Part shown: positions 1 through 7,300 of the stretch, piece by piece
How the letters are laid out: each line of letters opens with the position of its first letter
Position numbering within the stretch: position 1 is the first letter of the stretch
Origin: Gemmatimonadota bacterium
GTDB taxonomy: Bacteria > Gemmatimonadota > Gemmatimonadetes > Longimicrobiales > Gaopeijiaceae
Length of the DNA: 45,201 bases
Direction of reading: 5' to 3'
NCBI GenBank assembly: GCA_028874995.1
Contig: JAPPGM010000050.1
Span: 1-45,201 of the forward strand
Notes under the pieces: generated by a model
The model's input: only the letters and a program-made list of their open reading frames with translations
Told to the model about the DNA's origin: nothing
The model's database searches: none
Program-made: the position numbers and the translations under genes

Positions 1-2645
1 TCCATCAGGTAGTGGTCGAAGAACTGCTGCATGCGGATCGCCCAGTCCTTGCGGTCGGCGTAGAAGACCGGCGAGTTGTGGATGTACTCGGCGGTGGACT
101 CCCACAGGGTGCCCCCGATGCGGCTCTGGGTGCGCTCGTACTGGAACATGCGGCTCATGCCCGACGACCAGCGGATGCCGCCGTACGCACTCGTCATGTT
201 GCTGACCGGGGCGCCGGCCTCGGCCGCGGCGAACAGGTTGGTCTTGGTGATCATGTACGCGATCTGGTAGCCGCCCCATGAGTGGCCCTGCACGCCGATC
301 CGGTCGCGGTCCACGAACCCCCGCGCCACGATGCTGAGCACCCCCGGAACCACCGCGTCCAGGGCGCTCTCGCCCGGGTAGCCCACCTCGTAGGGGATGT
401 CCGGCACGAAGACCACGTAGCCGCGGCTGGCGTAGAAGGAGTACGAAATGGATGACCCTCCGGGCGTCGGCGCGCGATAGGAGTGGAGGCCGTCGGAGCT
501 GCGCTCGTAGAAGTACACCATCATCGGGTACTTCCGTGACGGGTCGAAGCCGTCGGGCTTGATGAGGATGCCCTGGAGCGGCGTTCCGTCGTTCGAGGTC
601 CACTCGGCGACCTCGGCCGTGCCCCACCGGTACTCGGACTGCTGGGGATTGGCGGCGGTGAGCTTCACCATGTCGGTGATGTCGCCGTCCGTCACCCAGA
701 GGTCCGGGAACTCGCGGAAGTCCTGGCGGGTCATGAGCCATCGGTCCGCGTCGTCGGCATGGCCGCCGAAGTTGAAGCGGATGGCCTTGTCGGCCATGAT
801 GATCTGCTCGGGGGCGGCCTCGCGGTCGGTCCGTCCGCGGTAGAAGCCGGACTGCTTGCTCCGGTAGTGGAAGGCGCCCCAGAGCGCCTCGCCCTCGGCC
901 AGATGGGGGTCCTCGAAGTCGGTGCGGGTGTAGTGGAAACGCATGTTCCCGGCGCGTCCGGCGCCCGCGGTCACGTTGGTGGTCTCGCCGGTGGCGGGCT
1001 CGAAGCGCCAGACGTCGTGGCGGTCGTAGAAGAGGAACGCCTCGTCGTCCTCGGTCCAGCCGGCCGAGCCGTAGGAAGGCGGCAGGTCGGGGTGGTCGTC
1101 GAGTTCGTTCCAGACCGGATAGGGGACACCGGCGCTCGCCGCGACCGGGTCGCCGCCGGCCAGCGGGGCCACCATCCAGTGCCGCGCCGCGCCATCCCAC
1201 CAGGAGATGTAGCGACCCGAGGGGGACGGCGAGGCGAAGGCCTTGGTACTCTCGGCGATGAGGCGGTGCTCGCCCGTGGCGACATCGATGGCGTAGAAGT
1301 CGTTGTAGCGCCCGTCCCAGGAGATGAGCTGGCGGTAGGGGAGGTTGGAGACGCCCAGCGCCCAGGGCCGGTCCCCCGCCGCGGGGAAGCTCACGTTGGG
1401 GATGCTCTCGGTTCCGAGCTGGACCACCGTGCCCTCGTCGAGATGAGCCACCGCGGTGTAGGTGCGGTTGCGCTCCTGACCCGCCTGCACGAGCTGCATC
1501 GGCTGCAGGTACGGGTCCTTCCAGTTCCAGATGTCCAGCGTCACCTTGTCCTCGTCCAGCGTCTCGTCCTCCTCCTCCGGCTCGGGTCTGGGAGCCGTGC
1601 CGAAGCGGAGTCGTCCGCCCCCGTCCGAGAAGCCGACGCTCCCGTTCTCGCTGACCCACCAGCCGTCCGGGATTCCCGCGGTGGCCGAATTGGCTATTGC
1701 CGCGCCCGCCCAGTCCGGCGCGGCGCCGCGGTACACGGTGAACTCGGGATCGTCGGCCTCGTAGTCGTCAAGATCGGAGAGAAAGGCGACCTGCGACCCG
1801 TCTTCGGCAACGACCAGCCGCTTGTAGTTCCCCTTGCCCTCCATGACCGCGTGCCGTCCCATGTCGTCCAGTGTCACGACGAAGACGCCGTCCCCCTCGC
1901 CGTCCTTTGCGGAGGTCGCGAAGGTCATCACGGCGGCCTCGTCGGCGAAGAAGTAGGCGGTCACCTTTTCGTAGCGCACCTCTTCGCCGGTTGCCAGGTT
2001 GAGCAGGACCAGGGGCGATCCCTCGTCCTTCTTCTTCTCTTCCTCTTCGTCCTCTTCCTCGCCTTCTCCGGGTTCCGGCTCCGGTTCGGGTTCGGGTTCC
2101 GGCTCGGCCTCAGGCTCCTCGGCGCCCTCCTCCCCGGTGCCCTCGCCCTCCTTTTCCTCGTCCTCCTCGGCGGGTGTGTACGCAACCCAGCTCCCCTCGC
2201 CCGCAACCTTGAAGTGCTCCACCGCGCCTATCGTCCGGCCCACCGCCCCTTCCACCGCAATCACCCCGAGCGAGTCCCCCGGCAGGTCGTCGCCCCGCTT
2301 CCCCTCCCGCTTCAGCGAGTCCACCACCGCCTCGACAGGCGGGATGGAGTAGACGACGAAGCGTGAATCCGAGGTGAAGGTGGGACGGGTTCCGCGGAAG
2401 GTGACTTCGTCGGCCCCTGCACGGGCCGCCTTGAGCGCGAGAACGGGGTCGCCCTCCATGGCGGCCAGCACGTAGACGAGCCACGCGCCGTTCGGCGAAA
2501 GTGCCGAGCCCGTGATCCGGTTCCAGCGCAGGGCGTCGTCGTGGTCGAGGGCGCGTTGCTGGGCGAAGACCGGCGTGGCGGTCGCCGCGGCCAGCAAGGT
2601 GAACGAGAGGGCGAAGGCGAAGGGGCGGAAGCGCCGGTGTGTCAT
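1..2645 (-). CDS. Secreted S9 (prolyl oligopeptidase family) peptidase, C-terminus cut by window edge
   Basis: Read on the minus strand from ATG at 2645 (MTHRR, then a hydrophobic signal peptide ending VFA-QQ), open for 881 codons to the window edge. A propeller-like N-terminal part is interrupted at about residues 160-210 by a very acidic Glu/Pro-rich stretch. The C-terminal alpha/beta hydrolase domain has the nucleophile elbow GHSWGGY with Ser789 (codon 281-279). Family members cleave peptides in the periplasm or outside the cell using a Ser-Asp-His triad. Here the text runs YADR directly into KDWAIRMQQFFDHYL (junction near base 50). In relatives about 50-60 residues carrying the catalytic Asp and His lie between these two motifs, so the triad seems incomplete. 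It follows a small redox gene on the same strand by about 100 bp. Confidence 0.88.
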   Translation of the reverse strand, partial: MTHRRFRPFAFALSFTLLAAATATPVFAQQRALDHDDALRWNRITGSALSPNGAWLVYVLAAMEGDPVLALKAARAGADEVTFRGTRPTFTSDSRFVVYSIPPVEAVVDSLKREGKRGDDLPGDSLGVIAVEGAVGRTIGAVEHFKVAGEGSWVAYTPAEEDEEKEGEGTGEEGAEEPEAEPEPEPEPEPEPGEGEEEDEEEEKKKDEGSPLVLLNLATGEEVRYEKVTAYFFADEAAVMTFATSAKDGEGDGVFVVTLDDMGRHAVMEGKGNYKRLVVAEDGSQVAFLSDLDDYEADDPEFTVYRGAAPDWAGAAIANSATAGIPDGWWVSENGSVGFSDGGGRLRFGTAPRPEPEEEDETLDEDKVTLDIWNWKDPYLQPMQLVQAGQERNRTYTAVAHLDEGTVVQLGTESIPNVSFPAAGDRPWALGVSNLPYRQLISWDGRYNDFYAIDVATGEHRLIAESTKAFASPSPSGRYISWWDGAARHWMVAPLAGGDPVAASAGVPYPVWNELDDHPDLPPSYGSAGWTEDDEAFLFYDRHDVWRFEPATGETTNVTAGAGRAGNMRFHYTRTDFEDPHLAEGEALWGAFHYRSKQSGFYRGRTDREAAPEQIIMADKAIRFNFGGHADDADRWLMTRQDFREFPDLWVTDGDITDMVKLTAANPQQSEYRWGTAEVAEWTSNDGTPLQGILIKPDGFDPSRKYPMMVYFYERSSDGLHSYRAPTPGGSSISYSFYASRGYVVFVPDIPYEVGYPGESALDAVVPGVLSIVARGFVDRDRIGVQGHSWGGYQIAYMITKTNLFAAAEAGAPVSNMTSAYGGIRWSSGMSRMFQYERTQSRIGGTLWESTAEYIHNSPVFYADRKDWAIRMQQFFDHYLM

Positions 2646-2747
2646 CGGTGTGGACTCCGGTTCGGGGGACAACGGGTCGTTACGGGAAAGCTTGCGCACG
2701 ATTGGGTGCCATCGCCAGTGGGGAGCGGCCCTCGTGGGAGATGTCCG

Positions 2748-3104
2748 CTACGTCCCGAATACCGACGCGAGCATCTCCTGGTTGAACCCGACCACCAGCA
2801 TGGTGCCGACCTTCATGGTCGGGGCCCTGAGCTTCCCCCAGCGGCTAACCATGAGTTTGACGAGTTCGCTGTCCGGCGGCCGGTCGGCGGCCGAGAGGTC
2901 CACGCGCACGACCTTCCTGCCCTTGGCGACGCGAAGCTCGGTCATGCCTTCGAGCAGGGTGAGCGCTTCGTCCGCGACCACCGGATCTCGGGTCGCGTTG
3001 CGTGTCTGGGCCGCTTCGATTCCGTTCTGCGCAAGAAACTCCTGCGTGCGTTTGCAGCCGGTTCAGCCGGGGCGGTGATACCGCCATTCGAGGTTGTGGC
3101 TCAC
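2748..3104 (-). CDS. Candidate selenoprotein: thioredoxin-fold ArsC/glutaredoxin-like protein with UGA at the first active-site Cys
   Basis: Reading starts at GTG 3104, with AAGGAG 9 nt upstream, and runs 118 residues to a stop at 2750-2748. An in-frame UGA lies at codon 14 (3065-3063), inside YHRPG-U-TGCKR. Both sides are in the same frame and form one protein: redox motif UTGC (Sec14, Cys17), helix EFLAQNGIE, then LRAPTMKVGTMLVVGFN, where the Pro fits the cis-Pro strand of thioredoxin folds. As I recall the family, ArsC/Grx-like proteins of this length have GC-x-x-C at exactly this place, so UGA replaces the nucleophilic Cys. A hairpin fitting a bacterial SECIS starts just after the UGA. 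The gene sits 67 bp after the beta-propeller gene. Conventional gene callers would report only the 77-residue fragment 2981-2748. The alternative is a nonsense mutation or a base error. Confidence 0.7.
3022..3061 (-). promoter_or_regulatory. Possible bacterial SECIS hairpin after the UGA codon
   Basis: On the minus strand, CGCAGG (3046-3041) pairs with CTTGCG (3035-3030), six pairs including one G-U, around the loop AGTTT (3040-3036). An outer CCG (3061-3059) can pair with CGG (3024-3022). The loop begins 22 nt after the UGA, and a G is the second loop base. Bacterial SECIS elements are known to put the apical loop roughly 16-37 nt after UGA with a G early in the loop. The folding was done by eye and no energy was computed. 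Confidence 0.45.
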
Positions 3105-3171
3105 TGGGGACGTCTCCTTGGGTGACATGGGTGGAAATGGTGTGCCGGCGGGGCATGTGGCGCCGGGGCGG

Positions 3172-4416
3172 TCACTTGAAGCTAAGGTCCCGCACCTCCA
3201 CGCGCTCGACCCCCAGTTCGTCCGTCGCGATCCCGACGACCTGGCCGCGGCTGACCTCCTCGACCTGGAAGGACGCGGGAACGTTGACACGCCCGAGATG
3301 AACGCCGTCGGCCGAGAACACGTCCCAGTGGTCCATTGATTCGCCCCGCATCCGATAACGTTGCGCCCAGAGCTCTCCCGTGTCGGCGAAGAGGACGAGG
3401 GTGTAGGCCGGAAGCGATTCCGGCAACTCCAGACTCCGGTATCGTTCCAGCCGCTCCCGAACCCATGCTTCGTCGCGCTCGCGGCCCCCGGGATTCCTGA
3501 CCCAGGTCTCCAGATGCTCATCCGTCCGGACCGCGGGGGCTTCGTCGAGGCGCGCGATCAGGCGGAGGTCGCCGGCATGGTCGAAGACCTTGACCTCGTA
3601 GGTGGCGCCGTTCGTGAACACGACGCCGTGCACGGATCCCGCGGCGGTCGGGCGCGGTGCGAAGGGCGCCGGCCCCGTATGCACCTGCATGCGCGTACCG
3701 CCACTACCGGTCGAGAAGACGGCCACGGGCGGGTTGATTCCCTCTGCAAGAGTATCGAGCAGGATTCCGTCGAGTCCGTGGCGCAGGAAGAAGACAATCT
3801 CGCGATCCTTCGCGAACATGCTCTCCATGACGTCCTCGAGCGATCCGGCCAGCGATTCGGACGAGGGCACGCCGACGGAGGTCGCGCTGCTCAGTACCGC
3901 ACCGGTTCCGCCGAGCCCTATCGGAAGGACCAACAGGTCGTCCGGGCTGGAAAGGGTCGCCGTTTCAACCGTCGTGCCCTCCGCGCCGAACCGGGTGATC
4001 CTGTCCAAACGGCTGTCCAGCACGAGAATGCCTCCATCCGCGAGCGGCCAGGCGCCGCGCAACGTCAGGAATTCCCCGGGGGCCTCCCCTTCTCTCCCAA
4101 GCGACCGCAGATGGCCTCCGTCCGGGTCGAAGACGCGGATCTCGAGGGCCCGCCCGTCAGCCACGATCAGGTTCCCCATCGCGTCACGCGCCACGGACTC
4201 TATACCCCCGAAGAGCAATTCCTCCGGACCGTCGAGAAGGCCGATCGACAGCGCCGGTTCCGGGGCCAGCTCCGCGAAAACCGCGTCGCCGGGCGGGCTG
4301 GCGACGATTCGGGTTCCCGCCGAGTCGGTGATTTCGACGCCGGCGGAGGTGGCGTCAGGCGATTCGCCGCATGCGAAGAGCAGGATCGTGGCTGCCGCAA
4401 CAACCATGCGTCTCAT
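3172..4416 (-). CDS. 6-bladed beta-propeller lipoprotein (second of a tandem pair)
   Basis: 414 residues from ATG 4416 (MRRMVVAAATILLFAC; ATG 4407 is an alternative start) to a stop at 3172. The lipobox-like LLFAC puts a lipid-modified Cys at residue 16. The body carries the repeats of this family: VARDAMGNLIVADGRALEIR, an IRVFDPDGGHLRSLGREGEGPGEF-like blade and a WPLADGGILVLDS blade. Such propeller lipoproteins are common in Gemmatimonadota and Bacteroidota; their ligands are mostly unknown. It is a clear paralog of the gene 22 bp upstream, with the same order of blades and the same C-terminal VEVRDL ending. Intact frame. It probably shares a transcript with its paralog and with the redox gene downstream. 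Confidence 0.82.
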   Translation of the reverse strand: MRRMVVAAATILLFACGESPDATSAGVEITDSAGTRIVASPPGDAVFAELAPEPALSIGLLDGPEELLFGGIESVARDAMGNLIVADGRALEIRVFDPDGGHLRSLGREGEAPGEFLTLRGAWPLADGGILVLDSRLDRITRFGAEGTTVETATLSSPDDLLVLPIGLGGTGAVLSSATSVGVPSSESLAGSLEDVMESMFAKDREIVFFLRHGLDGILLDTLAEGINPPVAVFSTGSGGTRMQVHTGPAPFAPRPTAAGSVHGVVFTNGATYEVKVFDHAGDLRLIARLDEAPAVRTDEHLETWVRNPGGRERDEAWVRERLERYRSLELPESLPAYTLVLFADTGELWAQRYRMRGESMDHWDVFSADGVHLGRVNVPASFQVEEVSRGQVVGIATDELGVERVEVRDLSFK

Positions 4417-4438
4417 GGACCGCTGCCGGGGGAAAGGG

Positions 4439-5697
4439 CTATCGCGCAACAAGGTTGAGATCCCGTACCTCGGCACGCTGTACGTCCAGGTCGCCCGTCG
4501 CGATCCCGACAGCCTGGCCACGGGTGATCTGCCGGATCCGGAACGAGGTGGGAACCTCCACGCGGCCGAGGTGGCGTCCGTCGTCGCCGAAGACATCCCA
4601 GTGCTCCATTTCGCTTCCGGGCACCAGGTACCGCCGCGCCCAGAATTCCCCGTATCGGCAAGGAGGAGTTCCACATACCCGGGCAGCCGCTCCGGAAGGG
4701 GCAAACCCTGGTACATCTCCACCATCGCGCGAATCGAAGCCTCGTCGTTCGCGAAGGGATTGCCCGAGTTCCGGACGAAGGCCTCGAGGTGCGCGTCCGT
4801 GCGCGGGGGCGGGGCTTCGCCGAGACGCACGATCCTTCGCTGCACGCCATCTTCGCCGAAGAGGGCGACTTCGTATTCGCCGCCCCCCGTGACCGCGATT
4901 CCCCGCGCGGATCCCGCCGCGTAGGGCTGGCGGGAAAAGGGAACGACCAGCACCTGCACCATCGCCATCTCTCCCTCTTGCGTCACCGAACTCACCGATC
5001 TTCGACCCCGTCTTCGGGCCAGGGTGTCGATCAGCTCGCCGTCCACGCCATGCCTGAGGAACAGGACCAATTCACCCTCATCCTTGAGAGTCTCGTGTTG
5101 ATCCCGCATCGCGGACTCGTCGTCCGATGGCATTCCCAGGTCCGTCATCTGGCTCACCACGACCTCCAGGCCGGCCATGCCCCTGGCTTCGAGGCTGGCC
5201 GTCTCGCCGACGCCGGAGAAGCGGGCGGTTCCGATCAGCGCGCCCTCCGCATCGAAACGCGTGATCCGCGCCATTCGCCGGTCCACGGCTGCCACACCGC
5301 CATTCTCGGCGGGCCATGCACCGCTGAGGTATCCGAACTCGCCCGGTCCCTCGCCCCTGCGTCCGAAAGTCCGCAGATGGCGCCCCAGGGCATCGAAGAC
5401 GCGGATCTCGCCGGCGCGGCCGTCGGCCACGACCAGGTTGCCCTCCCCGTCGCGCGCCACCGACGCGATCCGGCCGAAGAGGTATTCTTCGGCTCCGTCC
5501 ACCTCTCCGACCGAGAGTGCGGGCTGCCCGGCCAGTCGGGCGTAGACCGCATCGCGGGGCGGGCTGGTCACGATGCGGATGTCGGCCGAGTCGGTGAACT
5601 GGCCGGCTGCGTCGGGCGGCGCGTCCGGCTGGGTGCACCCCACCACGAACAGGAGCGCTGCAAACCACAATGAGCGATGACCGGGTTCGACATTCAT
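4439..5697 (-). CDS. 6-bladed beta-propeller lipoprotein, broken by a 1-nt frameshift
   Basis: Starts at ATG 5697 with GGAGG 5 nt upstream; signal MNVEPGHRSLWFAALLFVVGC with lipobox VVGC. Propeller blades such as VARDGEGNLVVADGRAGEIR match the downstream paralog. In frame as far as LLLADTG at about 4652. After that the paralog-like continuation (EFWARRYLVPGSEMEHWDVF, ending at stop 4441-4439) lies in another frame. One extra base in the C run at 4648-4651 (G run on the coding strand) restores a 419-residue protein with the expected C-terminus. Without it, the frame runs on through the intergenic gap into the next gene, giving a false 841-codon fusion. I favour a homopolymer sequence error; a recent pseudogene is possible. 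Confidence 0.72.
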
Positions 5698-5816
5698 TCG
5701 ATCCTCCCTTCCCCCTGTTAGTCCGTGGAAAACCCCCGCGGCATTCGACCGGCGATGTATCCGGGCGATCTGGATCGCGACGCTCCGCGTGGCTGCACGG
5801 GTGCGGGACGCTCCCC

Positions 5817-5846
5817 TTGCCGTGCTTCGTGGAATCCGCGTAAACT
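5817..5846 (+). promoter_or_regulatory. Possible sigma70-type promoter for the ridA-like gene
   Basis: TTGCCG (5817-5822) and TAAACT (5841-5846) are separated by 18 bp in the 236-bp divergent gap, about 87 bp before the ATG at 5934. Each hexamer matches 4 of 6 consensus bases. No other good pair was seen in this gap. Confidence 0.3.
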
Positions 5847-5933
5847 CGCAGCCGGACGACCGCGTGTCCGACGCGCAAAGGTAGGACCCATGCGCCCATC
5901 GGACGACCCCAACCCTCTTCCGGAGACATTCCG

Positions 5934-6431
5934 ATGAACCGTCCCCTGACGCTCATCCTGTCCCTCGCCGCGCTCGCCGCCGCCTGCAACTACGAGGTCG
6001 GCGATGGCGACGGCGAGACAGACGCCCCACCCACCGTCGAGTACGTCAACCCCCGGTCGCCCGCCGACGGCGAGGTGTTGCCCTTCAGCGGAGCGGTCTG
6101 GGTGGGACACACGCTCTACGTGTCCGGAATGCTCGGGCTGGAGGGCGGCCAGGTCCCCGAGACGGCCGAGCAGGAGGCCACCAACGTCCTCGACAACGTC
6201 AAGTCGGTGCTGGAGACCGCGGGGCTGACCATGGACGACCTGGTGGTGGTGCAGGTGTACGCCTCGGACGTGGGCGACTACGGAGCCTTCAACGGCGTCT
6301 ACCGCACCTACTTCACCACCGAATTCCCGGCGCGCGCCTTTCTCGGGTCCGGAACGCTGCTCTTCGGGGCGCGCTTCGAGGTCATGGGGATCGCAGTGCG
6401 GCGCGAAGCGGCCGAAGCCGAGACGGGTTAG
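5934..6431 (+). CDS. RidA/YjgF family protein with a lipoprotein signal peptide
   Basis: 165 residues from ATG 5934, with GGAG 8 nt upstream. The N-terminus MNRPLTLILSLAALAAAC is a clear lipobox signal with Cys18. It is followed by a short acidic linker and a complete RidA domain: PFSGAVWVGHTLYVSGMLGL, QEATNVLDNVKSVLETAGLT, DLVVVQVYASD and the closing FEVMGIAV. RidA proteins normally deaminate 2-aminoacrylate and related imines in the cytosol; here the domain is predicted to be tethered in the envelope. The Arg usually found near the end (R-V-E-I-E region) is not obvious, so activity is uncertain. Followed 16 bp later by dapB on the same strand. Confidence 0.85.
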   Translation: MNRPLTLILSLAALAAACNYEVGDGDGETDAPPTVEYVNPRSPADGEVLPFSGAVWVGHTLYVSGMLGLEGGQVPETAEQEATNVLDNVKSVLETAGLTMDDLVVVQVYASDVGDYGAFNGVYRTYFTTEFPARAFLGSGTLLFGARFEVMGIAVRREAAEAETG

Positions 6432-6447
6432 CCGGAAACAGCACCGA

Positions 6448-7251
6448 ATGAGGCGTCGCGTCTGCGTCGCGGGCGTGACCGGATGGACCGGCCGCGCCGT
6501 CGCCGCGGCTGTGCTGCGGTCGGAGGACCTGCGTCTCGTGGCCGGGCTGGCGCGGGAGGCGGCAGGCCGGGACGTGGGCACCGCCATCGGCCACCACGCA
6601 CCCACCCGCGTTGCGATCACGGCGGACCCCGCAGGGGCACTGGCCCGGGACCCCGACGTCTGGATCGACTACACGCACCCGTCGGCGGTGAAGGGGCACG
6701 CCCTGGCCGCCCTCGAGGCGGGAGTCCGGGTGGTGATCGGCACCTCGGGACTGAGCGCGGCGGACTACCGCGACCTCGACGCGGCCGCCCGCGCCGCGCA
6801 CTCCGCCGTGATCGCTGCGGGGAACTTCTCCCTCACGGCCACCCTCCTCAAACATCTGGCCGGGATCGCGGCCCGGCACCTGCCCCACCGCGAGATCGTC
6901 GACTTCTCGCACGCGGACAAACCCGACGCCCCCAGCGGCACGGCGCGCGAGCTCGCGGACCACCTGGCAACGATCTCGCCGAACCACCTGTCCCTGCCCG
7001 TCGAGGACACTCTCGGAGAGCCCGCCACGCGAGGCGCATCGCTGGGGGGAACCCAGGTGCACTCGGTACGGCTCCCGGGATACGTCCTCTCCGTCGAGGC
7101 ACTGTTCGGGCTGCCGGGCGAACGGCTGACCATACGCCACGACGCGGGCCAGAGCTCCGAGCCCTACGTGGCCGGCACGTTGCTGGCGGTCCGCAAGGTG
7201 GGAGAGGTGACGGGTCTGGTGCGGGGACTGGATACGCTGCTCTTCGGCTGA
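6448..7251 (+). CDS. dapB: 4-hydroxy-tetrahydrodipicolinate reductase
   Basis: 267 residues from ATG 6448, normal length for DapB. The Rossmann nucleotide site is GVTGWTGR (residues 9-16), followed by VIGTSGLS (97-103) and the catalytic/substrate block SHADKPDAPSGTA (154-166), with His155 and Lys158 in the positions of the E. coli His/Lys pair, and then GTQVHSVRLPGY. The enzyme reduces dihydrodipicolinate with NAD(P)H in lysine and diaminopimelate synthesis in the cytosol. It may be cotranscribed with the ridA-like gene 16 bp upstream. No other dap gene is present in the window. Confidence 0.93.
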   Translation: MRRRVCVAGVTGWTGRAVAAAVLRSEDLRLVAGLAREAAGRDVGTAIGHHAPTRVAITADPAGALARDPDVWIDYTHPSAVKGHALAALEAGVRVVIGTSGLSAADYRDLDAAARAAHSAVIAAGNFSLTATLLKHLAGIAARHLPHREIVDFSHADKPDAPSGTARELADHLATISPNHLSLPVEDTLGEPATRGASLGGTQVHSVRLPGYVLSVEALFGLPGERLTIRHDAGQSSEPYVAGTLLAVRKVGEVTGLVRGLDTLLFG

Positions 7252-7268
7252 GCGGCCGGCCGGGCCGC
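7252..7268. terminator. GC hairpin between convergent genes, possible terminator
   Basis: GCGGCC (7252-7257) pairs perfectly with GGCCGC (7263-7268) around a 5-nt loop, directly after the dapB stop and before the convergent aminotransferase end at 7301. No T-tract follows, so intrinsic termination is only suggested. Confidence 0.3.
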
Positions 7269-7300
7269 CCAGCGGGGGCACCGCGCGGCTGACGCCCGCC

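Noticed and set aside
759-2366. A 535-codon plus-strand frame opposite the S9 peptidase
   Set aside because: The minus strand carries a continuous S9 peptidase with signal peptide and GHSWGG motif; the plus frame shows no domain.
2748-2981. Treating the 77-residue frame as the whole gene
   Set aside because: It would start with no ribosome site inside a thioredoxin fold and lack the active-site segment, which is present in frame upstream across the UGA.
3172-5697. A single 841-codon open frame covering both beta-propeller genes
   Set aside because: The middle section (about 4420-4650) is Arg/Ser-rich out-of-frame text; the true C-terminus of the first protein is in another frame, and a new lipoprotein signal starts at 4416.
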